Source of the DNA: Pseudomonadota bacterium
GTDB lineage: Bacteria; Pseudomonadota; Alphaproteobacteria; Rhizobiales; Rhizobiaceae
Direction: 5' to 3'
NCBI GenBank assembly: GCA_023416545.1
Contig: JAEZHO010000041.1
Span: forward strand, 1-11,398
Length of the DNA stretch: 11,398 bases
Within the stretch, counting starts at the first letter, position 1. Each line of letters starts with the position of its first letter. Below are positions 1 through 5,759 of this stretch, one piece after another. The notes beneath the pieces are model-generated. The model did no database searches, had not been told where the DNA came from, and saw nothing but the letters and a program-made list of their open reading frames with translations. The translations under genes were made by a program, and so were the position numbers.

Positions 1-960
1 ATCCTCGGCCGTGCCGGCCTTCTCGATGCCCGCCTTGATCACCTCGACGGCGGCATAGGCGTTCAGCGTGAAGGCTTCCGCCGGGATGTTCTTGGCGGCG
101 AGCGCATCGGCGGCAGCCTTGGAATCCGGGTTCTTGGTGGCGTCCGTAGCATTGGTGAAGACGGTGCCTGCGGCCTCGCCGGTCGCGATGGTCCAGTATT
201 CGCTGTTGGACAGGCCGTCGCCGCCGATGATCAGGGCGTCGACGCCCGCATCGGCGAGCTGGCGGGCGAGGAGGCCTGCTTCCGGATGGTAGCCGCCGAA
301 ATAGATGACCTCGACGCCATCCTGCTTCATGCGGGTGGTAAGCGCGCTGAAGTCCTTGTCGCCCGGCGTCAGGGCGTCGTTGAAGACTTCCGTCACGCCG
401 CCGGCATTGAGGGTCGCCTTGAAGGCGTCGGCAAGGCCCTTGCCGTACTGACCCTTGTCGTTGACGATGGCGATCTTCTTGTCCTTCAGGTTGTCCAGCA
501 CGTAGCGGGCGGCGACTTCGGCCTGCTGGTCGTCACGGCCGCAGGTGCGCAGCACGTTGGCGAGGCCGCGGGCCGTCAGGTCCGGCGCGGTGGCCGTCGG
601 GGTGACCATCAGGATGCCGTTCTCGGCAAGGACGTCGGAAGCCGGGATGGCGACGCCCGAGGTGACGGGGCCGACCACGAAGCGCACGCCTTCACCGACC
701 AGCTGGTTGGCGGCGGAGACGCCCTGCTTGGGCTCGCCCGCATCGTCGGCGACCTTCAGGACGAGCTGTTCGCCGTTGATGCCGCCGGCCTTGTTGATCT
801 CCTCGATCGCCACTTCGGCGCCGTTCTTGACCTGCTCGCCATAGGCGGCGACCGGGCCGGTGAGGGGAGCGATCAGTCCGATGAGGATTTCCGCATGGGC
901 GAGGGGGGCAAAGGCCAGCGACGCGAGCATGGTCGCGCCAGCGAGAAATTTCCGGTTCAT
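1..960 (-). CDS. Branched-chain amino acid ABC transporter, periplasmic substrate-binding protein (3'-truncated by window edge)
   Basis: Periplasmic ligand-binding subunit of a Liv/Bra-type ABC importer for leucine, isoleucine, valine or related amino acids. The visible 320 codons begin with a Sec signal peptide (residues 1-23, ending AHA before EILIG). They continue with the type I periplasmic-binding fold of this family: IGLIAPLTGPVAAYGEQ at about 27-43, an NGAEVAIEEINKAGG helix, a VVGPVTSGVAIPASDVL segment near 95-111, and GGYHPEAG and GGDGLSNSEYW farther on. Family members are usually about 370 residues, so roughly 50 C-terminal residues lie beyond base 1. Two ATGs sit close together. The one at 960 is chosen because AAGGAG lies 7 nt upstream, whereas only 1 nt separates it from the ATG at 966. 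No permease or ATPase is in view; they may lie to the left or elsewhere. The exact ligand cannot be told from sequence. Confidence 0.93.
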   Translation of the reverse strand, partial: MNRKFLAGATMLASLAFAPLAHAEILIGLIAPLTGPVAAYGEQVKNGAEVAIEEINKAGGINGEQLVLKVADDAGEPKQGVSAANQLVGEGVRFVVGPVTSGVAIPASDVLAENGILMVTPTATAPDLTARGLANVLRTCGRDDQQAEVAARYVLDNLKDKKIAIVNDKGQYGKGLADAFKATLNAGGVTEVFNDALTPGDKDFSALTTRMKQDGVEVIYFGGYHPEAGLLARQLADAGVDALIIGGDGLSNSEYWTIATGEAAGTVFTNATDATKNPDSKAAADALAAKNIPAEAFTLNAYAAVEVIKAGIEKAGTAED

Positions 961-1220
961 CTTCATACTCCTTGGTTGGGCGGTCCGCCCGACAGACGAC
1001 TAACTGTCCCACAGCGCGTCGATCTTGCGGTCGTGCCGGGACGCCGCGGGTGCCTGCTCGCGGCGCCATCTCCGGCTGCCCGGCGAGCTTGCGCCCTTGG
1101 TAGGACTTCCGGGCGGGCTTCGCAAGGATATTGCCGAAAATGCAGGCGATTGCGACGCGATCTGCCGAAGATTTGAGCGTGGAGACGCATTTCTTTCGGC
1201 AGAAGGGGCGTTTCCGCCGC
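961..1220. other. Intergenic region upstream of the binding-protein gene, with three spaced TGCCGAA repeats
   Basis: No convincing gene is present; the open frames here are arginine-rich shadows. The heptamer TGCCGAA occurs at 1132-1138 and 1163-1169, and in inverted orientation at 1195-1201. The start-to-start spacings are 31 and 32 bp, about three helical turns. The second and third copies form an 8-bp inverted repeat (CTGCCGAA at 1162-1169, TTCGGCAG at 1195-1202) around a 25-bp gap. They could be regulator sites for the downstream minus-strand gene, but no matching family is recognised. A weak 4-bp hairpin with a GAAA loop on the minus strand (1207-1218) follows the ohrR stop codon; it is too short to call a terminator. 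Confidence 0.35.
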
Positions 1221-1661
1221 CTAGTCCTCGCGGGAGAGGGACTGGAGCAGGGTCCGGACCTGGCGGTTGAAGGCCGCAAGCTCCGCCTTTGACATTCCCG
1301 ACCGGGCCACCAGGGTTTCGCCCAGGCAGCGGGCCTCGCCGATCAGCTTGCGCCCGGCGTCCGTCAGCGAGACGTGCACCTGGCGCTCGTCGGTCTTGCT
1401 GCGCTCGCGCCTGACGAGCCCGGTCTGCTCCAGCCGCTTGACCGGCGGGGTGATCGTGCTCGACTCCAGCGCAAGCCGCTCGGCGATGGTGCCGATCGTC
1501 AGGCCGTCCTCCTCGACGAGAGTGCTGAGAACAAGGTATTGTGGATACGTTATACCCATGGCGTCGAGCATCGGCTTGTAGAGCCGGTTTACGGCGATGT
1601 GGGCGGAATAGAGTGAAAAGCAGAGCTGGTCGCTCAGCGGATGGATCGCGGTATCGTTCAT
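1221..1661 (-). CDS. ohrR: OhrR-type MarR-family organic-hydroperoxide sensor/repressor
   Basis: A 146-residue winged-helix DNA-binding protein. The N-terminus LCFSLYSAHIAVNRLYKP followed by TYPQY is the OhrR signature. The reactive cysteine is Cys14, and the two tyrosines that hydrogen-bond it in Bacillus subtilis OhrR (Cys15, Tyr29, Tyr40) are at Tyr28 and Tyr39, all shifted by one. The recognition helix region reads LALESSTITPPVKRLEQTGLV (about 63-83). The wing contains DERQVHVSLT (91-100). A second cysteine, Cys112, means it could belong to the two-cysteine class that forms a disulfide, although its position differs somewhat from my memory of the Xanthomonas protein. It is divergent from the haloperoxidase gene, across an intergenic region with three similar palindromes, and probably represses both genes until oxidised. 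It could also be a paralogue with another oxidant as signal, because no ohr peroxidase gene is visible in this window. Confidence 0.88.
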   Translation of the reverse strand: MNDTAIHPLSDQLCFSLYSAHIAVNRLYKPMLDAMGITYPQYLVLSTLVEEDGLTIGTIAERLALESSTITPPVKRLEQTGLVRRERSKTDERQVHVSLTDAGRKLIGEARCLGETLVARSGMSKAELAAFNRQVRTLLQSLSRED

Positions 1662-1701
1662 TTCATCATCTCTTTCCCCCGGAATTCGGGGGTCTCAATG
1701 T

Positions 1702-1730
1702 CTTATAGCATAAAAATGATATCGCGATAA
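1702..1730 (-). promoter_or_regulatory. Candidate ohrR promoter overlapped by operator 1
   Basis: On the minus strand, TTATCG (1730-1725) and TATAAG (1707-1702) are separated by 17 bp. The -10 matches the consensus at five of six positions; the -35 is weak. The -35 falls inside the TATCGCGATA palindrome, as expected for autorepression. Predicted transcription starts near 1695, giving a leader of about 35 nt. Confidence 0.42.
1720..1729. promoter_or_regulatory. Palindromic operator 1 (TATCGCGATA)
   Basis: Perfect 10-bp palindrome in an AT-rich intergenic region otherwise unlike the GC-rich surroundings. It is the copy nearest ohrR. It shares its core with sites at 1773-1784 and 1789-1798. Assignment to the adjacent MarR protein is inferred from position and symmetry. 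Confidence 0.6.
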
Positions 1731-1772
1731 AGAAATTACTGGACAATGCCCCATGACCTTATTACAAGATGA

Positions 1773-1784
1773 TTATCGCGATAA
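1773..1784. promoter_or_regulatory. Palindromic operator 2 (TTATCGCGATAA)
   Basis: Perfect 12-bp palindrome and the strongest of the three copies. Its centre is 54 bp from that of operator 1 and 15 bp from that of operator 3. It lies on the hydrolase side of the intergenic region. A possible hydrolase promoter would use TTATCG (1773-1778) as -35 and GATATT (1795-1800) as -10, with 16 bp between them, so this site would cover the -35. Confidence 0.62.
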
Positions 1785-1788
1785 CAAA

Positions 1789-1798
1789 TAGCGCGATA
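1789..1798. promoter_or_regulatory. Imperfect operator 3 (TAGCGCGATA)
   Basis: One mismatch from TATCGCGATA. It would overlap the tentative -10 of the hydrolase promoter. Weaker than the other two copies and possibly an auxiliary half-site. Confidence 0.42.
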
Positions 1799-1899
1799 TT
1801 TACCGACTGGACGCGTCGTCCTGCCGGTATGAAATGAGATCAGGCCCACGGCGGCTCGCGAAAAGCCCCGGAGCGGAAACCCTTTTGAAAGGACAGGAC

Positions 1900-2739
1900 A
1901 TGAGCAGCAATTTTTTCAAGACCAATGACGGCACGCAGATCTTCTACAAGGACTGGGGCCCGAAGGATGCCCAGCCCGTCGTCTTCCATCACGGATGGCC
2001 GCTGAGCTCGGACGACTGGGATGCGCAGATGCTCTTCTTCCTCGGCAAGGGATACCGGGTGATCGCCCATGACCGCCGCGGCCACGGGCGTTCCAGCCAG
2101 ACCGATACCGGCAACGAGATGGACACCTATGCCGCCGACGTCGCGGCGCTGGTCGCCCACCTGGACCTCCGGAACGCGCTTCATGTCGGCCATTCGACGG
2201 GGGGCGGCGAGGTCGCCCGCTACGTGGCCAGGTACGGCAAGGATGGCCGTGTCGCCAAGGCGGTTCTCGTCGGCGCCGTCCCGCCGATCATGGTCAAGAC
2301 GGAAAACTATCCGGGCGGACTGCCGCTGGAAGTCTTCGACGGCTTCCGCCAGTCGCTGACCGCCGACCGGGCGCAGTTCTTCCTGGATGTCGCATCCGGG
2401 CCGTTCTTCGGCTTCAACCGCGAGGGAGCGAAGGTTTCCGAGGGTGCGATCCGCAACTGGTGGCGGCAGGGCATGATGGGCGGCACCAAGGCCCATTACG
2501 ACTGCATCAAGGCCTTCTCCGAGACCGACTTCACCGAGGACCTGAAGGCGATCGACGTTCCGGTTCTCGTCATGCATGGCGATGACGACCAGATCGTGCC
2601 GATCGAAAACTCGGCGCACCTGGCCATCAAGCTCCTGAAGAACGGAACGCTCAAGGTCTATGAAGGCCTGCCGCACGGCATGGCGACGACGCATCCGGAT
2701 ATCATCAACGCGGACCTCCTGGCCTTCTTCCGGGCCTGA
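1900..2739 (+). CDS. Alpha/beta hydrolase, cofactor-free (non-haem) chloroperoxidase / perhydrolase family
   Basis: A 279-residue cytoplasmic alpha/beta hydrolase of the metal-free haloperoxidase/arylesterase group. Members hydrolyse esters and lactones and can make peracids from carboxylic acid and hydrogen peroxide; the halogenation seen in vitro follows from this. Landmarks: oxyanion-hole HHGWPLSSDDWD (30-41), HDRRGHGRS (57-65), nucleophile elbow GHSTGG with Ser99, acid HGDDDQIVP with Asp229 or Asp230, and His259 in GLPHGMATTHPD. The length fits the family. An upstream ATG in the same frame at 1834 is rejected, because GAAAGGA lies 9-12 nt before the ATG at 1900 and family homology begins there. 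It is divergent from ohrR with shared palindromes, so oxidant-controlled expression is likely. The natural substrate is unknown. Confidence 0.92.
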   Translation: MSSNFFKTNDGTQIFYKDWGPKDAQPVVFHHGWPLSSDDWDAQMLFFLGKGYRVIAHDRRGHGRSSQTDTGNEMDTYAADVAALVAHLDLRNALHVGHSTGGGEVARYVARYGKDGRVAKAVLVGAVPPIMVKTENYPGGLPLEVFDGFRQSLTADRAQFFLDVASGPFFGFNREGAKVSEGAIRNWWRQGMMGGTKAHYDCIKAFSETDFTEDLKAIDVPVLVMHGDDDQIVPIENSAHLAIKLLKNGTLKVYEGLPHGMATTHPDIINADLLAFFRA

Positions 2740-2757
2740 TATCTTGCCAGATCAAGG

Positions 2758-2782
2758 AAAAGGCGGCTCCGGCCGCCTTTTT
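2758..2782 (+). terminator. Rho-independent terminator after the hydrolase, probably bidirectional
   Basis: GGCGGC (2762-2767), loop TCCG, GCCGCC (2772-2777), flanked by AAAA before and TTTTT after. The stem can extend to ten pairs through the A/T flanks. The A-run before it becomes a U-run on the minus strand, so it may also stop transcripts of the convergent AhpD-like gene that ends at 2813. Confidence 0.88.
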
Positions 2783-2812
2783 CTGTTTTATGGACGAGGC
2801 TTTTTCGGCGGG

Positions 2813-3229
2813 TCAGCCCGACGGTTTCGCCTGTCCGCTGTCGAACCGTTCGTCGACCGGCACGCCAAGCGCGGTCGCCAGGGCATTGGTCCGGCTTGCA
2901 AGCGCAATGACCGCGAGCAGTTCCGCATGCATTTCCGGCGTCATGCCCTTCGACCTTGCGGAGGCCGTATGCGAGTGGACGCAGTAACCGCAGCCGTGAG
3001 CCGTGGAGACTGCGATATAGATGAGTTCCTTGACCAGCGGATCCAGCGCGCCCGGCGCCATGACCGAGCGGACGCTTCCCCAGACGGACCGGAGCTGGAC
3101 CGGATCATGGGCCAGCGCACGCCAGAAATTGTTGACGTAGTCGGTGCCGCGAGCCTCGCGGATCTCGTCGTAGACGGCGAGCGCCTCGGCGCCCGCCTCC
3201 TCGTCATTCAAAAGGGGAACGACCGCCAT
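2813..3229 (-). CDS. AhpD-like / carboxymuconolactone decarboxylase-fold protein with CxxC
   Basis: A 138-residue protein of the AhpD/CMD superfamily. The core motif is CGYCVHSH (80-87): Cys80 and Cys83, with His87 four residues later. Glu68 in KELI lies 12 residues before the first cysteine. This matches the Glu-12-Cys-x2-Cys-x3-His arrangement of Mycobacterium AhpD (Glu118, Cys130, Cys133, His137), so a thiol-dependent peroxidase or disulfide reductase activity is plausible. No signal peptide is visible, so it is cytoplasmic. GGAGG lies 7 nt before the ATG. The gene starts 12 bp after the cyclase-family gene stops, so the two are probably cotranscribed. It converges on the ohrR-linked hydrolase, giving a local cluster of oxidant-related genes. 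AhpC is not in the window, so the electron partner is unknown, and a non-peroxidase role remains possible. Confidence 0.88.
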   Translation of the reverse strand: MAVVPLLNDEEAGAEALAVYDEIREARGTDYVNNFWRALAHDPVQLRSVWGSVRSVMAPGALDPLVKELIYIAVSTAHGCGYCVHSHTASARSKGMTPEMHAELLAVIALASRTNALATALGVPVDERFDSGQAKPSG

Positions 3230-3241
3230 GGGTGGCCCTCC

Positions 3242-4054
3242 TCAGACGAGCGCCAGGACCCGAGCGGGGCCGCCGGTGCCACCGCGATGCTTCGGCGCGC
3301 CGACGACGATGGTCGCGCCGGTGACCGGGAGTTCCTCGAGGTTGGCAAGCGCCTCGATGCCGTAGCGGCCGGCCGGCAGCCAGGAATTGTGGACGGCGAA
3401 ATCGGCGGAATTTCCGGGATCGAGCGAAAGCGAATCGACGCCGATCGCCACGACGTCGAGCGTCTGCAGGAGGTCGGTCGCCGACTTGCCGAAGCCCGGG
3501 AAGGCGAAGTTGCCGTTCGCGTCGTTGCGGAAGGAGGCGTCACCGGTCTTCTTGCCCCAGCCGGAGCGCAGGGCGACGACCGCACCGGCGGGGATTTCCC
3601 CGTTGGCGCTGACAAAGGCTTCGATATCGGCGGCCTCGAGCGTGGTATTGGGCTCCTCCCTGGCGCGGTCGGTAATGTCGACGATGACGAGCGGCGCCAC
3701 GAGGTTTGCGGGCTCGAGTTCGTCGACGCTCGTGCCGTCAACGCTGAAATGGAGCGGCGCGTCGATATGGGTCCCCGTGTGCTCGAAAATGGTCAGCTTG
3801 TGCAGCTGGTAGCCGTTCTGGGCGAATTCGACGGCCCATTCGTACTCGATCCCCGGCTTGCCGTCGAAGGTCGGGAAACTGGAATCATAGGTATGGGTGA
3901 GGTCGACGACCTTCGCCGCCGGCTGGGCGAGGACCGCACGCGGGGCGCTCGTCGCGACCACGGCGGCTGCCCCCGCGAAGGCGGCTCCCTTGAAGAGCGA
4001 CCGGCGCGACAGCATGTTCCGCTTCACATTCTCGATGACGCAGTGATTGCACAT
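3242..4054 (-). CDS. Tat-exported cyclase-family metal-dependent hydrolase (kynurenine formamidase-like fold)
   Basis: A 270-residue member of the cyclase/KynB superfamily, which hydrolyses amide or related bonds with a bound divalent metal. The metal motif HTGTHIDAPLH spans 92-102 (His92, His96, Asp98, His102). Later family blocks include GVDSLSLD (205-212), FAVHNSWL (219-226) and NLEELP (238-243). The N-terminus has a twin-arginine signal: SRRSLFKG (16-23), a hydrophobic stretch, then AVLA before QPAA (cleavage near residue 43), so the enzyme should fold in the cytoplasm and be exported to the periplasm. The start at 4054 has AAGGGG 7 nt upstream. It places MCNHC, a CxxC, in front of the Tat motif. 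Starting at Met14 would remove this but has a poorer ribosome site. It is followed after 12 bp by the AhpD-like gene. The substrate is unknown; kynurenine formamidase itself is cytosolic and not exported, so that specific function is doubtful. Confidence 0.88.
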   Translation of the reverse strand: MCNHCVIENVKRNMLSRRSLFKGAAFAGAAAVVATSAPRAVLAQPAAKVVDLTHTYDSSFPTFDGKPGIEYEWAVEFAQNGYQLHKLTIFEHTGTHIDAPLHFSVDGTSVDELEPANLVAPLVIVDITDRAREEPNTTLEAADIEAFVSANGEIPAGAVVALRSGWGKKTGDASFRNDANGNFAFPGFGKSATDLLQTLDVVAIGVDSLSLDPGNSADFAVHNSWLPAGRYGIEALANLEELPVTGATIVVGAPKHRGGTGGPARVLALV

Positions 4055-4122
4055 TGGAATTCCCCTTGTCTGGTGGAGTTCAGGCACCCGGAGAGTAACC
4101 GAGAACGGGGCGCGGGCAAGGG

Positions 4123-4146
4123 CGCAGATCCGCCGGCGGACCTGCG
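4123..4146. repeat. 24-bp near-perfect palindrome upstream of the cyclase gene
   Basis: Two 12-bp arms, 4123-4134 and 4135-4146, are complementary except for one pair (A4128 with C4141). The centre is CCGCC/GGCGG with no spacer. It lies about 70 bp upstream of the cyclase start and downstream of the transaminase terminator. It could be an operator for the cyclase-AhpD unit. The lack of a T-run argues against a terminator. Confidence 0.5.
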
Positions 4147-4184
4147 TTTCGGGGAACAGAATGTCGAAGGATCGTCCCGACGCG

Positions 4185-4206
4185 AAAAGAGGCCCCTGAG
4201 GGCCTC
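4185..4206 (-). terminator. Rho-independent terminator of the transaminase gene
   Basis: Read on the minus strand: GAGGCCC (4206-4200), loop TCAG, GGGCCTC (4195-4189), then TTTT (4188-4185). The 7-bp stem is perfect and lies about 57 bp after the transaminase stop codon. Confidence 0.8.
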
Positions 4207-4263
4207 CCGTCGCAAAGCATGTCCGCCTCCATCCCGCCCGCATGCGGGGGAGGGCGGGACTGC

Positions 4264-5592
4264 TCAGATGTTGGTCTTGAGGATCTCGCGGAGCTTGCCG
4301 AAGATCTCGTCGATATGGTGCTTCTCGGCGATCAGCGGCGGAGACATGGCGATGATGTCGCCGGTCGTGCGGATCAGCAGGCCGTCCTCGTAGGCCTTCA
4401 GGAAGGCGGAGAAGGCGCGCCTGGTGGGCTCGCCGGCGATCGGATCCAGCTCGATCGCGCCGATCATTCCGATATTGCGGATGTCGATGACGTTCGGCAG
4501 GTCCTTCAGCGAGTGCAGGCCGTCCTCCCAGTAGGGCGCCATGTCGCGGGCGCGGTCGAACAGGCCTTCCTCCTTGTAGGTCTCCAGCGTGGCGAGGCCG
4601 GCGGCGGCGGCGATCGGGTTGCCGGAATAGGTATAGCCGTGGAAGAACTCGATCATGTGCTCCGGCCCGGTCATGAAGGCATCGTGGATCTCGGAGCTGA
4701 CGAGGACGGCGCCCATCGGAATGACGCCGTTGGTGAGGCCCTTGGCGGTGGTCATGATGTCGGGCGTGACGCCGTAATATTGCGCGGCAAACGGCGTTCC
4801 CATGCGGCCGAAGCCGGTGATGACCTCGTCGAAGATCAACAGGATGCCGTGCTTGGTGCAGATGTCGCGGAGCTTCTGGAGGTAGCCCTTCGGCGGGATG
4901 AGTACGCCGGTGGAGCCGGCCACCGGCTCGACGATGACGGCGGCGATGGTCGAGGCGTCATGCAGGGTGACGATGCGCTCGAGTTCGGTGGCGATGTCGC
5001 CGCCATGCTCGGGCTCGCCGCGGGTGAAGGCGTTCTTGCCGGGGAAATGGGTGTGCGGCATGTGGTCGACGCCGGTGAGCAGCGTGCCGAACATCTTGCG
5101 GTTGGCGACGATACCGCCCACCGAGATGCCGCCGAAATTGACGCCGTGATAGCCGCGCTCGCGACCGATCAGGCGGAAGCGCGAGCCGTTGCCCTTCACG
5201 CGGTGATAGGCGAGCGCGACCTTCAGCGCCGTCTCCACCGATTCCGAGCCGGAATTGGTATAGAGGACGTGGTCAAGGCCTTCCGGGGCGATGTCGACGA
5301 GGCGGTTGGCGAGTTCGAACGCCTTCGGATGGCCGAGCTGGAAGGCGGGAGCGTAATCCAGTTCGCCTGCCTGTTCGCGGATCGCCTCGGTGATTTTCGG
5401 CCGGCAGTGGCCGGCATTCACGCACCAGAGGCCGGCGGTCGCGTCGAGGACCTGGCGGCCGTCATGCGTCGTATAGTGCATATCCTTTGCACCGACGAAG
5501 AGGCGCGGTTCCTTCTTGAACTGGCGGTTGGCCGTAAACGGCATCCAGAACGCCCGAAGGTCGTTGGGCGTGGTGTTGAGGCGGTTGGACAT
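4264..5592 (-). CDS. Class III omega-amino acid (beta-alanine):pyruvate transaminase
   Basis: A 442-residue PLP enzyme of aminotransferase class III, predicted to move the amino group of beta-alanine or a related omega-amino acid to pyruvate, yielding malonate semialdehyde and alanine. Lys284 in TTAKGLTNG forms the Schiff base, Asp255 in IFDEVITGFGR binds the pyridine nitrogen, NSGSES (113-118) holds the phosphate region, and GLWCVNAGH (54-62) carries the substrate-pocket Trp56. Lys284, Asp255 and Trp56 lie four or five residues before their counterparts in the characterised Pseudomonas enzyme as I recall it (Lys288, Asp259, Trp61). Arg408 in LLIRTTGD probably binds the carboxylate. GGGGAG lies 6 nt upstream of the ATG. 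The gene is monocistronic: it has its own terminator and a TetR-type palindrome over its promoter. Related class III enzymes use other amines (taurine, GABA, putrescine), so the substrate is inferred; the RutR-like operator favours pyrimidine-derived beta-alanine. Confidence 0.88.
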   Translation of the reverse strand: MSNRLNTTPNDLRAFWMPFTANRQFKKEPRLFVGAKDMHYTTHDGRQVLDATAGLWCVNAGHCRPKITEAIREQAGELDYAPAFQLGHPKAFELANRLVDIAPEGLDHVLYTNSGSESVETALKVALAYHRVKGNGSRFRLIGRERGYHGVNFGGISVGGIVANRKMFGTLLTGVDHMPHTHFPGKNAFTRGEPEHGGDIATELERIVTLHDASTIAAVIVEPVAGSTGVLIPPKGYLQKLRDICTKHGILLIFDEVITGFGRMGTPFAAQYYGVTPDIMTTAKGLTNGVIPMGAVLVSSEIHDAFMTGPEHMIEFFHGYTYSGNPIAAAAGLATLETYKEEGLFDRARDMAPYWEDGLHSLKDLPNVIDIRNIGMIGAIELDPIAGEPTRRAFSAFLKAYEDGLLIRTTGDIIAMSPPLIAEKHHIDEIFGKLREILKTNI

Positions 5593-5606
5593 GAGATGCT
5601 CCCCGT

Positions 5607-5628
5607 CCGGCCGAGGCCGGCTTTTTTT
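5607..5628 (+). terminator. Terminator-like hairpin pointing away from the transaminase (plus strand)
   Basis: CCGGC (5607-5611), loop CGAG, GCCGG (5616-5620), then C and seven T. In plus orientation it looks like a short intrinsic terminator, yet no plus-strand gene precedes it. On the minus strand the same hairpin sits in the transaminase leader, just upstream of the GGGGAG ribosome site. The stem is only 5 bp, so function is uncertain. Confidence 0.35.
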
Positions 5629-5643
5629 GACTACACGGTCAAA
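5626..5643. promoter_or_regulatory. RutR-like TetR-family operator upstream of the transaminase
   Basis: TTTGAC (5626-5631) and GTCAAA (5638-5643) form a perfect 6-bp inverted repeat around TACACG. On the minus strand the inner part reads TTGACCGTGTAGTCAA. Compared with the RutR consensus as I recall it, TTGACCANNTGGTCAA, 12 of 14 specified positions match. It overlaps the candidate -10 element of the transaminase promoter, a normal place for a repressor. Confidence 0.55.
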
Positions 5644-5669
5644 CTATCAGGGGCCCTTGTGTCGTCAAG
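5641..5669 (-). promoter_or_regulatory. Candidate transaminase promoter
   Basis: On the minus strand, CTTGAC (5669-5664), the usual rhizobial -35, is followed after 17 bp by TAGTTT (5646-5641), a weak -10. The -10 overlaps the TTTGAC/GTCAAA palindrome. Confidence 0.45.
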
Positions 5670-5759
5670 CGCAGCCGTGCGCCGTGGCGGGACGGTTGGC
5701 CGACGACGGGGAAACCGCAGCACCCCCAGCGCCGCAATTTCCCCATGTCAGCGCTGTCA

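Noticed and set aside
286..1176. Long plus-strand reading frame opposite the binding-protein gene
   Set aside because: It is antisense to a clear family member, has no recognisable domain, and its composition is typical of the complementary frame of GC-rich genes.
963..1279. Small minus-strand reading frames in the gap upstream of the binding-protein gene
   Set aside because: Arginine- and proline-rich with no ribosome site and no family likeness. They run into flanking genes out of frame.
1834..1899. Upstream ATG that would lengthen the hydrolase by 22 residues
   Set aside because: The added residues match nothing in the family, and the better ribosome site (GAAAGGA) precedes the ATG at 1900.
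2660..4393. 577-codon plus-strand reading frame spanning hydrolase end, AhpD and cyclase
   Set aside because: It starts inside the hydrolase in another frame, crosses a terminator and is antisense to two well-supported genes.
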